NCBI GenBank assembly: GCA_002279065.1
Contig: NCKB01000004.1
Coordinates: 62,001 to 126,000 of the forward strand
From: Lysobacterales bacterium 15-68-25
Lineage (GTDB): Bacteria > Pseudomonadota > Gammaproteobacteria > Xanthomonadales > Rhodanobacteraceae
DNA: 64,000 nucleotides
Direction of reading: 5' to 3'
Part shown: one piece after another, positions 7,896 through 17,027 of the stretch
Position numbering within the stretch: the stretch's first letter is position 1
Layout of the letters: every line of letters begins with the position of its first letter
The notes under the pieces: model-generated
The model's database searches: none
What the model saw: the letters and a program-made list of their open reading frames with translations, nothing else
What the model was told of the DNA's origin: nothing
Position numbers and translations under genes: made by a program

Positions 7896-9863
7896 ATGCG
7901 TGGTTCCACCTTCATCCTCGCCGCCGCCGTCACCGCCCTGCTCGTTGGCTGTTCCCGGCCGGCCCCGGTCAACGTGCCACCGCTGGATGCCGCGGCGCAT
8001 GCGTTCCAGTGGAATGCCTGGGGTGGCGATGCGGGCGGCAGCCGGTTTGCACCGCTCACGCAGATCACCCCGGCCAACGTGGCGGCGCTGAAGCCGGCGT
8101 GGACCTTCCATACCGGGGCGCTGGCCAAGGGCTGGGAAACCGAGGGCAAGCTGACGTTCGAGGCGACGCCGCTGTTCGTGGACGGCACGCTGTACTTCAG
8201 CACCGCCACCGGCGAGGTGTTCGCGCTGGATGCGGCCACCGGCACGCAGCGCTGGAAGTACGACGCGCACGTTGACGGCAGCGAGGACCGCTCCGAACTC
8301 TCCTCGCGCGGCGTCACCTGGTGGCGCGACCCGACGGCGGCGGCCGGCACCGCCTGCGCCACGCGCATCTTCTTCGGCACCGTCGATGCGCGGCTGATCG
8401 CGCTGGATGCCGCCACCGGCAAGCCTTGCGAAAGCTTCGGCGAGCACGGCCAGCTGCAGCTCTCCGCGCACCTGCTGCGCGATTCCTCCAAGGGCGACTA
8501 CGAGTTCACCTCGCCGCCGGCGGTGGACGGCGACACGCTGATCCTGGGCTCGTCGATCGGCGACAACTACTCGGCCGCCAACGCGCTGGGCGTGGTGCGC
8601 GCGTTCGATGCCCGCACCGGCGCGCTGCGCTGGCACTGGGACCCGATCGAGCGCACCGCCGAGGCCGGCGACCCGGAGGCCAAGCCCTACCCCACGTGGG
8701 ACGGCGCGGCGAATGCCTGGGGCGTGTTCTCGGTGGACGCGGCGCGGCACCTGGTGTTCATCCCCACCGGCTCGGCCAGCCCGGATCCTTACGGCGGCGA
8801 GCGCCCTGGCGACAACCACTGGGCCAACTCGCTGGTGGCGCTGGATACCGCCACCGGCAAGCTGGTGTGGGCGCGGCAGTTGATCCACCACGACGTGTGG
8901 GACTACGACCTGGCCGCGCAGCCGATGCTCATTGACCTCAAGCGCGACGGGCAGAGCATCCCGGCGGTGATCCAGCTGACCAAGACCGGCCAGGTGTTCG
9001 TGTTCCGCCGCGACGACGGCACGCCGCTGTTCGACATCACCGAGAAGCCGGTGCCGCAGGACAGCGTGCCGGGCGAGAAGCTGTCGCCGACCCAGCCGTT
9101 CTCCGCCCTGCCATCGCTGGTACGCAACGGACCGGTGACGCCGGCCGATGCGCACGGCCTCACCTTCTGGGATCGCAACCGCTGCCGCGCGTTGATCGGC
9201 TCGCTGAAGAGCGAGGGCATCTTCACCCCGCCCAGCCTGCAGGGAACCATCGAGATGCCCAGCTACGCCGGCGGCGTGAACTGGGGCTCGGGCGCCTGGG
9301 ACCCGGCCACGCAGACCCTGGTGACCAACGTCAACGACCTGCCGATGCAGGTGCAGCTGCTGCCGCGCGAGGAGTGGCTGCGGCAGATCAAGGCGGGCGG
9401 CGCCAAGGGCTGGGAATACGCCCGCATGAAGCACACCCCGTACGGCATGCGCCGCCGCGTGCTGCAGTCGCCGCTGGGCGCGCCGTGCATCGCCCCGCCG
9501 TGGGGCCGGGTGGTGGCGCTGAACCTGTCCACCGGCAAGCTGGACTGGTCGATCCCGCTGGGCACCGGCAAGCACAAGGCGCCGTGGCCGATCTCGATCA
9601 AGGGCATGCCGGGCATGGGCGGGCCGCTGATGACGGCAAGCGGGCTGGTGTTCATCGGCGCGGCCACCGACGGCTACCTGCGCGCGCTGGACCGCGCCAC
9701 CGGCAAGGAGCTGTGGCGCGCCGAACTGCCCGCGCCGGGCATGGCCACGCCGATGACCTACGCGGTGGGCAACCGGCAGTACGTGGTGATCGCGGCGGGC
9801 GGGCACGGGAAGCTGGATACCGGGCGCAGTGATGCGCTGGTGGCGTTCAAGTTGCCGGAGTGA
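7896..9863 (+). CDS. PQQ-dependent dehydrogenase, lipoprotein (quinoprotein glucose dehydrogenase-like)
   Basis: A 655-residue exported protein. Residues 1-19 are a lipoprotein signal with lipobox LVGC, so it should be anchored to a membrane facing the periplasm. The body is an eight-blade PQQ beta-propeller. The family signature near the N-terminus is clear (WGGDAGGSRFAPLTQI), as is the C-terminal GGPLMTASGLVFIGA segment typical of glucose/quinate-type enzymes. The multi-helix quinone-binding membrane domain of classical glucose dehydrogenase is missing, so electrons must leave by another route. Substrate (sugar, polyol or quinate) is not determined. Start supported by GGGAG ten bases upstream. 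No PQQ biosynthesis genes are nearby. Confidence 0.85.
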   Translation: MRGSTFILAAAVTALLVGCSRPAPVNVPPLDAAAHAFQWNAWGGDAGGSRFAPLTQITPANVAALKPAWTFHTGALAKGWETEGKLTFEATPLFVDGTLYFSTATGEVFALDAATGTQRWKYDAHVDGSEDRSELSSRGVTWWRDPTAAAGTACATRIFFGTVDARLIALDAATGKPCESFGEHGQLQLSAHLLRDSSKGDYEFTSPPAVDGDTLILGSSIGDNYSAANALGVVRAFDARTGALRWHWDPIERTAEAGDPEAKPYPTWDGAANAWGVFSVDAARHLVFIPTGSASPDPYGGERPGDNHWANSLVALDTATGKLVWARQLIHHDVWDYDLAAQPMLIDLKRDGQSIPAVIQLTKTGQVFVFRRDDGTPLFDITEKPVPQDSVPGEKLSPTQPFSALPSLVRNGPVTPADAHGLTFWDRNRCRALIGSLKSEGIFTPPSLQGTIEMPSYAGGVNWGSGAWDPATQTLVTNVNDLPMQVQLLPREEWLRQIKAGGAKGWEYARMKHTPYGMRRRVLQSPLGAPCIAPPWGRVVALNLSTGKLDWSIPLGTGKHKAPWPISIKGMPGMGGPLMTASGLVFIGAATDGYLRALDRATGKELWRAELPAPGMATPMTYAVGNRQYVVIAAGGHGKLDTGRSDALVAFKLPE

Positions 9864-9901
9864 GGTGGGCGCGGCTTGCCGCAGAGCCTCGCACTCCCTC
9901 A

Positions 9902-9986
9902 CCGTCATCCCAGCGAAGGCTGGGATCCAGCGACTCACGCGGGATGCAAAAAAGACGCTGGATCCCGGCTTTCGCCGGGATGACGG
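9902..9986. repeat. Paired REP-like palindrome (CGTCATCCC...GGGATGACG)
   Basis: Two palindromic units in opposite orientation form an element beginning CCGTCATCCCAGCGAAGGC and ending GCCGGGATGACGG. The inner sequence GGGATCCAGCGACTCAC recurs at 40971-40987. It occupies the gap after the PQQ dehydrogenase and may act as a transcript-end hairpin. In-frame reading gives the well-known spurious peptide 'PSSQRRLGSSD', so apparent ORFs here should not be annotated. Confidence 0.85.
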
Positions 9987-10213
9987 CGTTGTGGGACGTG
10001 GCATTTGCCTGGGGACTCGCTCCGTGGTGGATGGCGTACCCGATGCTGCGCGGGTGTCTCGGATCCGCATCGCTCCCGCTCGTCATCCCGGCTTTCGCCG
10101 GAATGACGGATCAGGGGAGCCTTGTGACCTGCGGCCAAGGTGGTCGCCCGCGGGTTCGCGGCGCGGGCGAAACCACGTAGCATCGGCATGTTTGCTGCAC
10201 CGGAGCTTGAGGC
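9987..10213. other. Intergenic stretch before nadE; one more single REP unit
   Basis: No coding potential or clear promoter was found between the paired repeat and nadE. The only structure is a single palindrome at 10079-10109 (CGTCATCCCGGCTTTCGCCG and its complement) of the same family as the preceding element. The nadE ribosome-binding site (GGAG, then GAGG) sits just before 10214. Confidence 0.6.
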
Positions 10214-12258
<2,045 letters not shown>

Positions 12259-12262
<4 letters not shown>

Positions 12263-13251
12263 GGCTGCGACCGCTCAGCGCCGACCGGCCGGCGAAGATG
12301 CCCGGCAAGCTGCAGCTGGCCCGCGCCGCCAGGGCCCTGCGCGCCGGCAAGCTGGTGGCCTTCCCTACCGAAACGGTCTACGGCCTCGGTGCGAACGGGC
12401 TGGACCCGCAGGCGGTGGCGCGCATCTTCGAGGTGAAGCGCCGGCCGCGCACCAGCCCGCTGATCCTGCACGTGCCCGACATCGCCGCCGCGCGCGAACT
12501 GGTCACCGAGTGGCCGGAGGCGGCGCAGCGGCTGGCCGAGGCGTTCTGGCCCGGACCGCTCACCCTGGTGCTGCCGCGCCGCGACGTGGTGCCGGACATC
12601 GTCACCGGCGGCGGCACCCATGTCGGCGTGCGCATGCCCAACCATCCGGTCGCACTGGCCCTGCTCTCGGCCGCCGGCGTGCCGGTGGCCGCGCCCAGCG
12701 CCAACCGCTTCACGCAGATCTCGCCGACCACCGCGCAGCACGTGCGCACCGGGCTGGGATCGGACGTGGACGTGATCCTCGACGGCGGCCCCTGCCACGT
12801 GGGCATCGAATCCAGCGTGCTCGCGCTGTACCCCGACGGACCGGTGCTGCTGAGGCCCGGCGGGATCAGCCGCGAGGCGATCGAGGCGGTGATCGGCCAG
12901 CCGGTGGCCCGGCCCGGCCAGGCGCCGGCGAAAGGCGCGGTGCACGCCGCACCGGGCATGCACTTTCGCCATTACAGCCCCCGCACGATGACCCTCACCG
13001 CCCATCCGGCGATGGCGGTGCCGAGCGGCACCGGTGCCCTGCTCACGCACCGTCCCGGCCACTACGAACACCTGCCGGTGACGCACCTGCAGGTGATGCC
13101 CGACCAGCCGGTGGCCTACGCGCAGCGCCTGTACGCGGCACTGCACGAGCTGGACGCCCACGGCTACGACTGGATCGCCATCGACCTGCCACCGGACACG
13201 CCGGAATGGGCCGCGGTGCGCGATCGCCTGAAACGCGCGATCGCCCACTGA
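12259..13251 (+). CDS. sua5: L-threonylcarbamoyladenylate synthase, Sua5 type
   Basis: A 330-residue enzyme that makes threonylcarbamoyl-AMP from threonine, bicarbonate and ATP for t6A37 modification of ANN-decoding tRNAs. Residues 20-205 are the YrdC domain with [13 protein letters not shown], the substrate-binding [13 protein letters not shown] and [14 protein letters not shown] conserved linker with FRHYSPRT leads to a C-terminal Sua5 domain, so this is the long Sua5 form and not the short TsaC. The ATG at 12259 overlaps the nadE stop (ATGA). Confidence 0.93.
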
Positions 13252-13263
13252 CCCCGGGGCGTC

Positions 13264-13635
13264 TCAGCGCCCGTTGATCACCGCCAGCAGCTCGCCGACC
13301 GTGCAGTGGGACTCCACCGCATGGCGCAGCCGCGCGCCCGGGATCACCGCGTAGCGGTTGCGGCGGCCCTCGCGCTGGCGTTGCAGCACGCCCGCCAGCT
13401 CCAGCTCGGCCACGATTCGCAGCACCGCCCGTTCGGTGACGCCGACGCGGGCAGCGATATCCTTCAGCAGCATGGTCGGTTGGGCCGACAGGCAGAACAG
13501 CACGTGCGCGTGATTGCTGAAGAAGGTCCAGGCGGACGCGTGCCTGGGCGCCTGTTTCGCGGTCGCGATGGGCATCCCCGATTCGCCCGCCTGGACGAAG
13601 GACCGCGCGGCCAACGCAGATTCCTGGCTATTCAT
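13264..13635 (-). CDS. Small winged helix-turn-helix regulator (MarR-like)
   Basis: A 123-residue protein with a winged HTH at about 35-95. LKDIAARVGVTERAVLRIVAEL is helix-turn-helix and RQREGRRNRYAVIP is the wing. No ligand-binding domain is recognisable. The ATG at 13635 is preferred because a purine-rich AGGGGGG stretch lies upstream; the alternative at 13668 has none. It converges with the Sua5-type gene and stands alone, so its target is unknown. A MarR- or ArsR-type assignment would both be defensible. Confidence 0.65.
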   Translation of the reverse strand: MNSQESALAARSFVQAGESGMPIATAKQAPRHASAWTFFSNHAHVLFCLSAQPTMLLKDIAARVGVTERAVLRIVAELELAGVLQRQREGRRNRYAVIPGARLRHAVESHCTVGELLAVINGR

Positions 13636-13861
13636 GCCAGCCACCCCCCTGATTTTTCCCTGCCCCATGGTGGGAGAAGACCGCGTGCGCGCGACCTTCT
13701 CCGTTCCCCGTCACCACCCCTTGTCCGCCACTGTAGCCCGATACGCCCTCGCCGTCGCGCCACCGGCCCCGGCAGGGCAGCCGCGACGACCGGCTCCGTC
13801 CGCACGCGGCGATCCCTCGAACCGGATGGGCGGGTAGCCCGCCCGCGGCGCAGGCGACGAC

Positions 13862-14461
13862 TCAAGCCACCTGCAACCCACGCCAGCGGAACACCGGATG
13901 GTGCGCCAGGGCGAGCATTTCCCGGTCCTCCACGGTGTCGCCGTAGGCATGCACCCTGTCGTAATCGTCCAGGCGGAAGCGCGCGAGCACCCGCGCCGCC
14001 TTGGCCGGACCGGCACAGTCGCCACCACGGTACATCCCGGTAAGCCGCTTTCCGTCCGCCTCGAGCTCGCTGCAGATCAGCTCCAGGCCGTGGGCACGGC
14101 ACCAGGGCACGAGATAGGCATCCAGCGAAGCCGACACCACCACGACGCGGTCGCCCTGCTCGCGATGCCAGGCGATGCGCGCCATCGCCTCCGGACGCAG
14201 CACGCGCGGTAGGCGCTCGCGGGCGTAGCGTTCTCCGAGTGCGCGGATATCGGACGCCCGCCTGCCGGTCAACGCGTAGGCGGTGACCCGCCGACGCACG
14301 GCCACGCCGGACACCAGGCCGAGCCTGTAGCCCAGCCATGGCCACAGCAGGCTGCGCCAGGCCCGACGCTTCATGGCGGCGGTACTCACGTACTCGATGA
14401 ACGGCGTGTAGGTGTTGCCGGTGGTGATGGTGCCGTCGAAGTCGAACAGGGCGAGATCCAT
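13862..14461 (-). CDS. HAD-IB family phosphatase
   Basis: A 199-residue haloacid dehalogenase-superfamily hydrolase of the SerB-like IB subfamily. Motif I is LFDFDGTITTGNT near the N-terminus, motif II is VVVVSASLDAYL and motif III/IV is VHAYGDTVEDREML. Relatives dephosphorylate small metabolites or lipid phosphates, but the substrate cannot be read from sequence. I placed the start at the ATG at 14461, which puts motif I at residues 5-12 as in relatives; a start at 14497 would add 12 residues. The gene is divergent from the manganese riboswitch transcript. Confidence 0.8.
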   Translation of the reverse strand: MDLALFDFDGTITTGNTYTPFIEYVSTAAMKRRAWRSLLWPWLGYRLGLVSGVAVRRRVTAYALTGRRASDIRALGERYARERLPRVLRPEAMARIAWHREQGDRVVVVSASLDAYLVPWCRAHGLELICSELEADGKRLTGMYRGGDCAGPAKAARVLARFRLDDYDRVHAYGDTVEDREMLALAHHPVFRWRGLQVA

Positions 14462-14517
14462 GCGCGTCCGGTCGTCCGTGGAGAGGACGCGCAGCATACT
14501 GCGGTCGGCGCCGAGGG

Positions 14518-14546
14518 TTCGCAGCCGCGGAGACCTCGGATATCAT
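14518..14546 (+). promoter_or_regulatory. Candidate sigma-70 promoter of the Mn riboswitch transcript
   Basis: TTCGCA (14518-14523) and TATCAT (14541-14546) are separated by 17 bases. This would place the transcript start near 14552, just where the first riboswitch stem begins. The -35 box is weak, but position and spacing agree with the aptamer boundary. Confidence 0.45.
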
Positions 14547-14551
14547 GCGCA

Positions 14552-14659
14552 GGTCATTGGGGAGTAGCCGCTCTTCGTCTCTCGAAGAGGCCCGCGTCAA
14601 CACACTTGGCCCACCGGCCATGGCGCAGGCAGCCCAACCGCCTGGCAAGACCTTTGACC
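14552..14659 (+). ncRNA. yybP-ykoY manganese riboswitch aptamer
   Basis: The conserved blocks of this class are present in order: ATTGGGGAGTAGCC at 14556-14569, GTCAACACACTTGGCCC at 14596-14612, a CCGGCCATGGCGCAGGCA block, and GGCAAGACCTTTGACC at 14644-14659. GGTCA (14552-14556) can pair with TGACC (14655-14659) to form the closing stem P1. The class binds Mn2+ and typically controls manganese exporters, which matches the UPF0016 gene downstream. The assignment is by consensus recognition, not a covariance model. Confidence 0.9.
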
Positions 14660-14695
14660 ACACGCCTCCGACTGCGGCCGGGGAGGCGTGTGGTC
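14656..14695 (+). promoter_or_regulatory. Riboswitch expression-platform hairpin, mutually exclusive with P1
   Basis: A perfect 14-base inverted repeat pairs GACCACACGCCTCC (14656-14669) with GGAGGCGTGTGGTC (14682-14695) around a 12-base loop. Its first four bases are the 3' half of aptamer stem P1. The transcript can therefore form either the Mn-stabilised P1 or this hairpin, but not both fully. The hairpin lacks a clear U-tract, so the off state could be Rho-aided termination or translational control. Confidence 0.7.
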
Positions 14696-14726
14696 AATCG
14701 TCTTCGTCCGGCCCGGGAAATCATCC

Positions 14727-15305
14727 ATGGAAGCCCTCCTCGTCTCCGCCGGCGTCGTCGCCCTGGCCGAAATCGGCGACAAGACCCAGCTGCTCGCCTT
14801 CATCCTCGCCGCGCGCTTCAAGAAGCCGCTGCCGATCATCGCCGGCATCCTCGCCGCCACCCTGGTCAACCATGGCCTGGCCGGTGCGCTGGGGGCGTGG
14901 ATCACCTCGGTGCTGAGTCCGGGGATCCTGCGCTGGGTGCTCGGCCTGTCGTTCCTGGGCATGGCGGCGTGGACGATGATCCCCGACAAGATCGAGGAAG
15001 AGGAAACCCAGATCGCCAGGCGCGTGGGCGTGTTCACCGCCACCGTGATGACCTTCTTCCTGGCCGAGATGGGCGACAAGACGCAGATCGCCACCGTGGC
15101 GATGGCTGCGCACTTCCAGCAGCCGCTGCTGGTGGTGGCAGGCACCACGATCGGCATGCTGGTCGCCGACGTGCCGGCGGTGTTCATCGGCGACCGGCTC
15201 GCCGCGAAGATCCCGATGAAGCTGGTGCATTCCATCGCCGCGGCGATCTTCGCCGCGCTGGGCCTGGCCACGCTGCTGGGCGCGGGCGCGAAGCTGGGCT
15301 TCTGA
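14727..15305 (+). CDS. UPF0016 (TMEM165/GDT1-type) manganese exporter
   Basis: A 192-residue inner-membrane protein with two homologous halves. Each carries the family motif E-x-G-D-K-T: ALAEIGDKTQLLAF near the N-terminus and FLAEMGDKTQIATV in the second half. About six to seven helices are predicted from hydrophobicity. Bacterial members such as MneA of Vibrio export Mn2+, and yybP-ykoY riboswitch control supports the same role here. The probable effect is protection from manganese excess. The ATG lies 32 bases after the expression-platform hairpin. Confidence 0.9.
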   Translation: MEALLVSAGVVALAEIGDKTQLLAFILAARFKKPLPIIAGILAATLVNHGLAGALGAWITSVLSPGILRWVLGLSFLGMAAWTMIPDKIEEEETQIARRVGVFTATVMTFFLAEMGDKTQIATVAMAAHFQQPLLVVAGTTIGMLVADVPAVFIGDRLAAKIPMKLVHSIAAAIFAALGLATLLGAGAKLGF

Positions 15306-15383
15306 TCGCGCGCCCGTCCGCTGCAGGCGGATTCACCGGCCGCCGGCACGGCACGCCGCGAGGCAGGGTCGTGGCGTGCGGGG

Positions 15384-15737
15384 TCAGCCCTTGCGGGCGG
15401 CCTTGAGGCGGCGTGCGCTGTCGCGCACGTCGACGTCAAAGCGGATCTGCAGGGCTGACCCGGGCGCCTCGCCCTGCAGCTCGAACGTCAAGCCATCGCG
15501 GGTCGGCAACCGACCGGCCAGTTCGCGGACCGGCGCCCCGGGCAGCGCCAGCGTCCAGTGCGCGGCGTCGCCCTCCAGCGTGGCGATCGCGCCATCGTGC
15601 AGGTGCACGACGGCCTGGAGCCGGAAGCGCCCGGCCGCATCGCTGGCCATCGTCACCGTTTCGCGGGCGAGCAGCTGCTGGAGCTCGTCCTCGTCGATGC
15701 GCACGCGCCATTGCTGATCTTCGAGCTGCAGCTTCAT
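15384..15737 (-). CDS. Conserved hypothetical protein, last gene of Moco operon
   Basis: A 117-residue acidic, beta-rich soluble protein that I do not recognise by name. It begins MKLQLEDQQWRVRIDEDELQ and ends in a basic tail (RRLKAARKG). No signal peptide, cysteine cluster or helix-turn-helix is visible. Its ATG overlaps the moeA stop by four bases (ATGA), so it belongs to the molybdenum cofactor operon. The repeating short beta segments suggest a small beta-barrel or sandwich. A role in cofactor handling is suggested only by context. Confidence 0.7.
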   Translation of the reverse strand: MKLQLEDQQWRVRIDEDELQQLLARETVTMASDAAGRFRLQAVVHLHDGAIATLEGDAAHWTLALPGAPVRELAGRLPTRDGLTFELQGEAPGSALQIRFDVDVRDSARRLKAARKG

Positions 15738-17005
15738 CGCATGCCTCCGGAGATGTCGGGAGCCGGACCGATCGCCAGCCCGGTCTGCGGATCGAGCGAG
15801 GCCACCTGCACCACGCGCCCGGGCGCGCAGTCGCCGGCCTCCTCGTCCAGGATCACCCAACCGTCCGCCGCCGCGAACGGTGCAATGCGGAACGGCTGCT
15901 GCTGCGGCATCACCTGCGCGTGCAGACGGCCATCGGCATCCAGGTGGAAGTTCGCCCGCAGGAAGTGCCGCAGGCCGGCCTTGGGCTGCTGCGCCGTGTC
16001 GAGCACCGCGTGCAGCAGCGCCTCCGGCGCGAGCCCGAGCATGGCGCGCAGCACCGGCGCGACAAAAAACCGGAGCCCGGCGGCCACCGCCATCGGCGTG
16101 CCCGGCAACGCCATCACCAGCGGACCGTCCCGCAGCGTGGCGGCCAGCAGTGGCTTGCCCGGGCGCATGGCCACCTTGTGGAACAGCACGTCCGCACCGA
16201 GCCGCCGCAACGCCTCGGGCACGAAATCGTAGCGCCCCATCGACACCGCGCCGGTGCTCACGACCAGGTCGACGCCGGCTGCCTGCGCGCGCCGCAGGGC
16301 GTCGACATAGGTGTCGGTGGTGTCGTCCACCACCTCGCACATCACCACCTCGGCGCCGGCCAGGGCCAGCGCGGCGGCGAGATAAGGCGCGTTGGAGCTG
16401 TAGATCTGGCTGCCCGCCAGCGGTTGTGCGGGGTCGGTGACCAGTTCCTTGCCGGTGCCGATCACCACCACCCGGGGGCGACGCACCACCGACACCTCGC
16501 GCACGCCGGCACCGGCCAGCAGCATCAGCTGGGCGGGACCGATCCGCGTGCCTGCGGGCAGTGCCACCGCGCCCCGCGCGATGTCCACCCCGGCGTGGCG
16601 CACGTTCTGCCCTTCGCTGAGCGCGTCGAGCAGGCGGATCCGCAAAGGACGTCCGTCGGCCGCTGCATCCAGCAGCTCGGTCCGTTCCACTGCCACCACC
16701 GCGTCCAGCCCGTCGGGCAGACGCGCACCGGTCATGATCTCCCAGGCGCCGCTCCCGCCCGATCGCGCATCGTCGCCGGCCGCCTGCGAGCCATGGACCA
16801 GGTGCTCGCTGCCGGGCTCCAGCGGTTCCGGTGCAGCCAGGGCGTATCCGTCCATCGCCGCATGATCGAACGATGGCAGCGCGATCGGACTGATCGCGTC
16901 GCCCGCCAGCACGCGGCCCGAAGCCGCCGCCGGCGCGCAGGATTCGGCCGGCAGCCGCGACGCACACGCCAGCAGGCGGACGATGGCCTCGTCGTAGCGG
17001 ATCAT
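15734..17005 (-). CDS. moeA: Molybdopterin molybdenumtransferase MoeA (copy 1)
   Basis: A 423-residue cytosolic enzyme that inserts molybdate into adenylylated molybdopterin. Visible MoeA features are SFDHAAMDGYAL near residue 45, EIMTGARLPDG around 90, VIGTGKEL and SGSV-like TGAVSMGRYDFVPEAL, then VAMRPGKPLL and ALPGTPMAV. Length matches the family. It is the seventh gene of the Moco operon, 22 bases after the moaE/moeB fusion, and overlaps the next small gene. A second, diverged MoeA is the operon's first gene. In the second motif serine is replaced by threonine (TGAVSMG versus SGGVSVG in copy 2). Confidence 0.93.
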   Translation of the reverse strand: MIRYDEAIVRLLACASRLPAESCAPAAASGRVLAGDAISPIALPSFDHAAMDGYALAAPEPLEPGSEHLVHGSQAAGDDARSGGSGAWEIMTGARLPDGLDAVVAVERTELLDAAADGRPLRIRLLDALSEGQNVRHAGVDIARGAVALPAGTRIGPAQLMLLAGAGVREVSVVRRPRVVVIGTGKELVTDPAQPLAGSQIYSSNAPYLAAALALAGAEVVMCEVVDDTTDTYVDALRRAQAAGVDLVVSTGAVSMGRYDFVPEALRRLGADVLFHKVAMRPGKPLLAATLRDGPLVMALPGTPMAVAAGLRFFVAPVLRAMLGLAPEALLHAVLDTAQQPKAGLRHFLRANFHLDADGRLHAQVMPQQQPFRIAPFAAADGWVILDEEAGDCAPGRVVQVASLDPQTGLAIGPAPDISGGMR

Positions 17006-17027
17006 CGCGTCTCGTCCCGGCCGGTGC

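Noticed and set aside
9860-10180. Small protein beginning with a 'PSSQRRLGSS...RWIPAFAGMT' sequence
   Set aside because: This is the known spurious translation of the palindromic repeats and has no ribosome-binding site.
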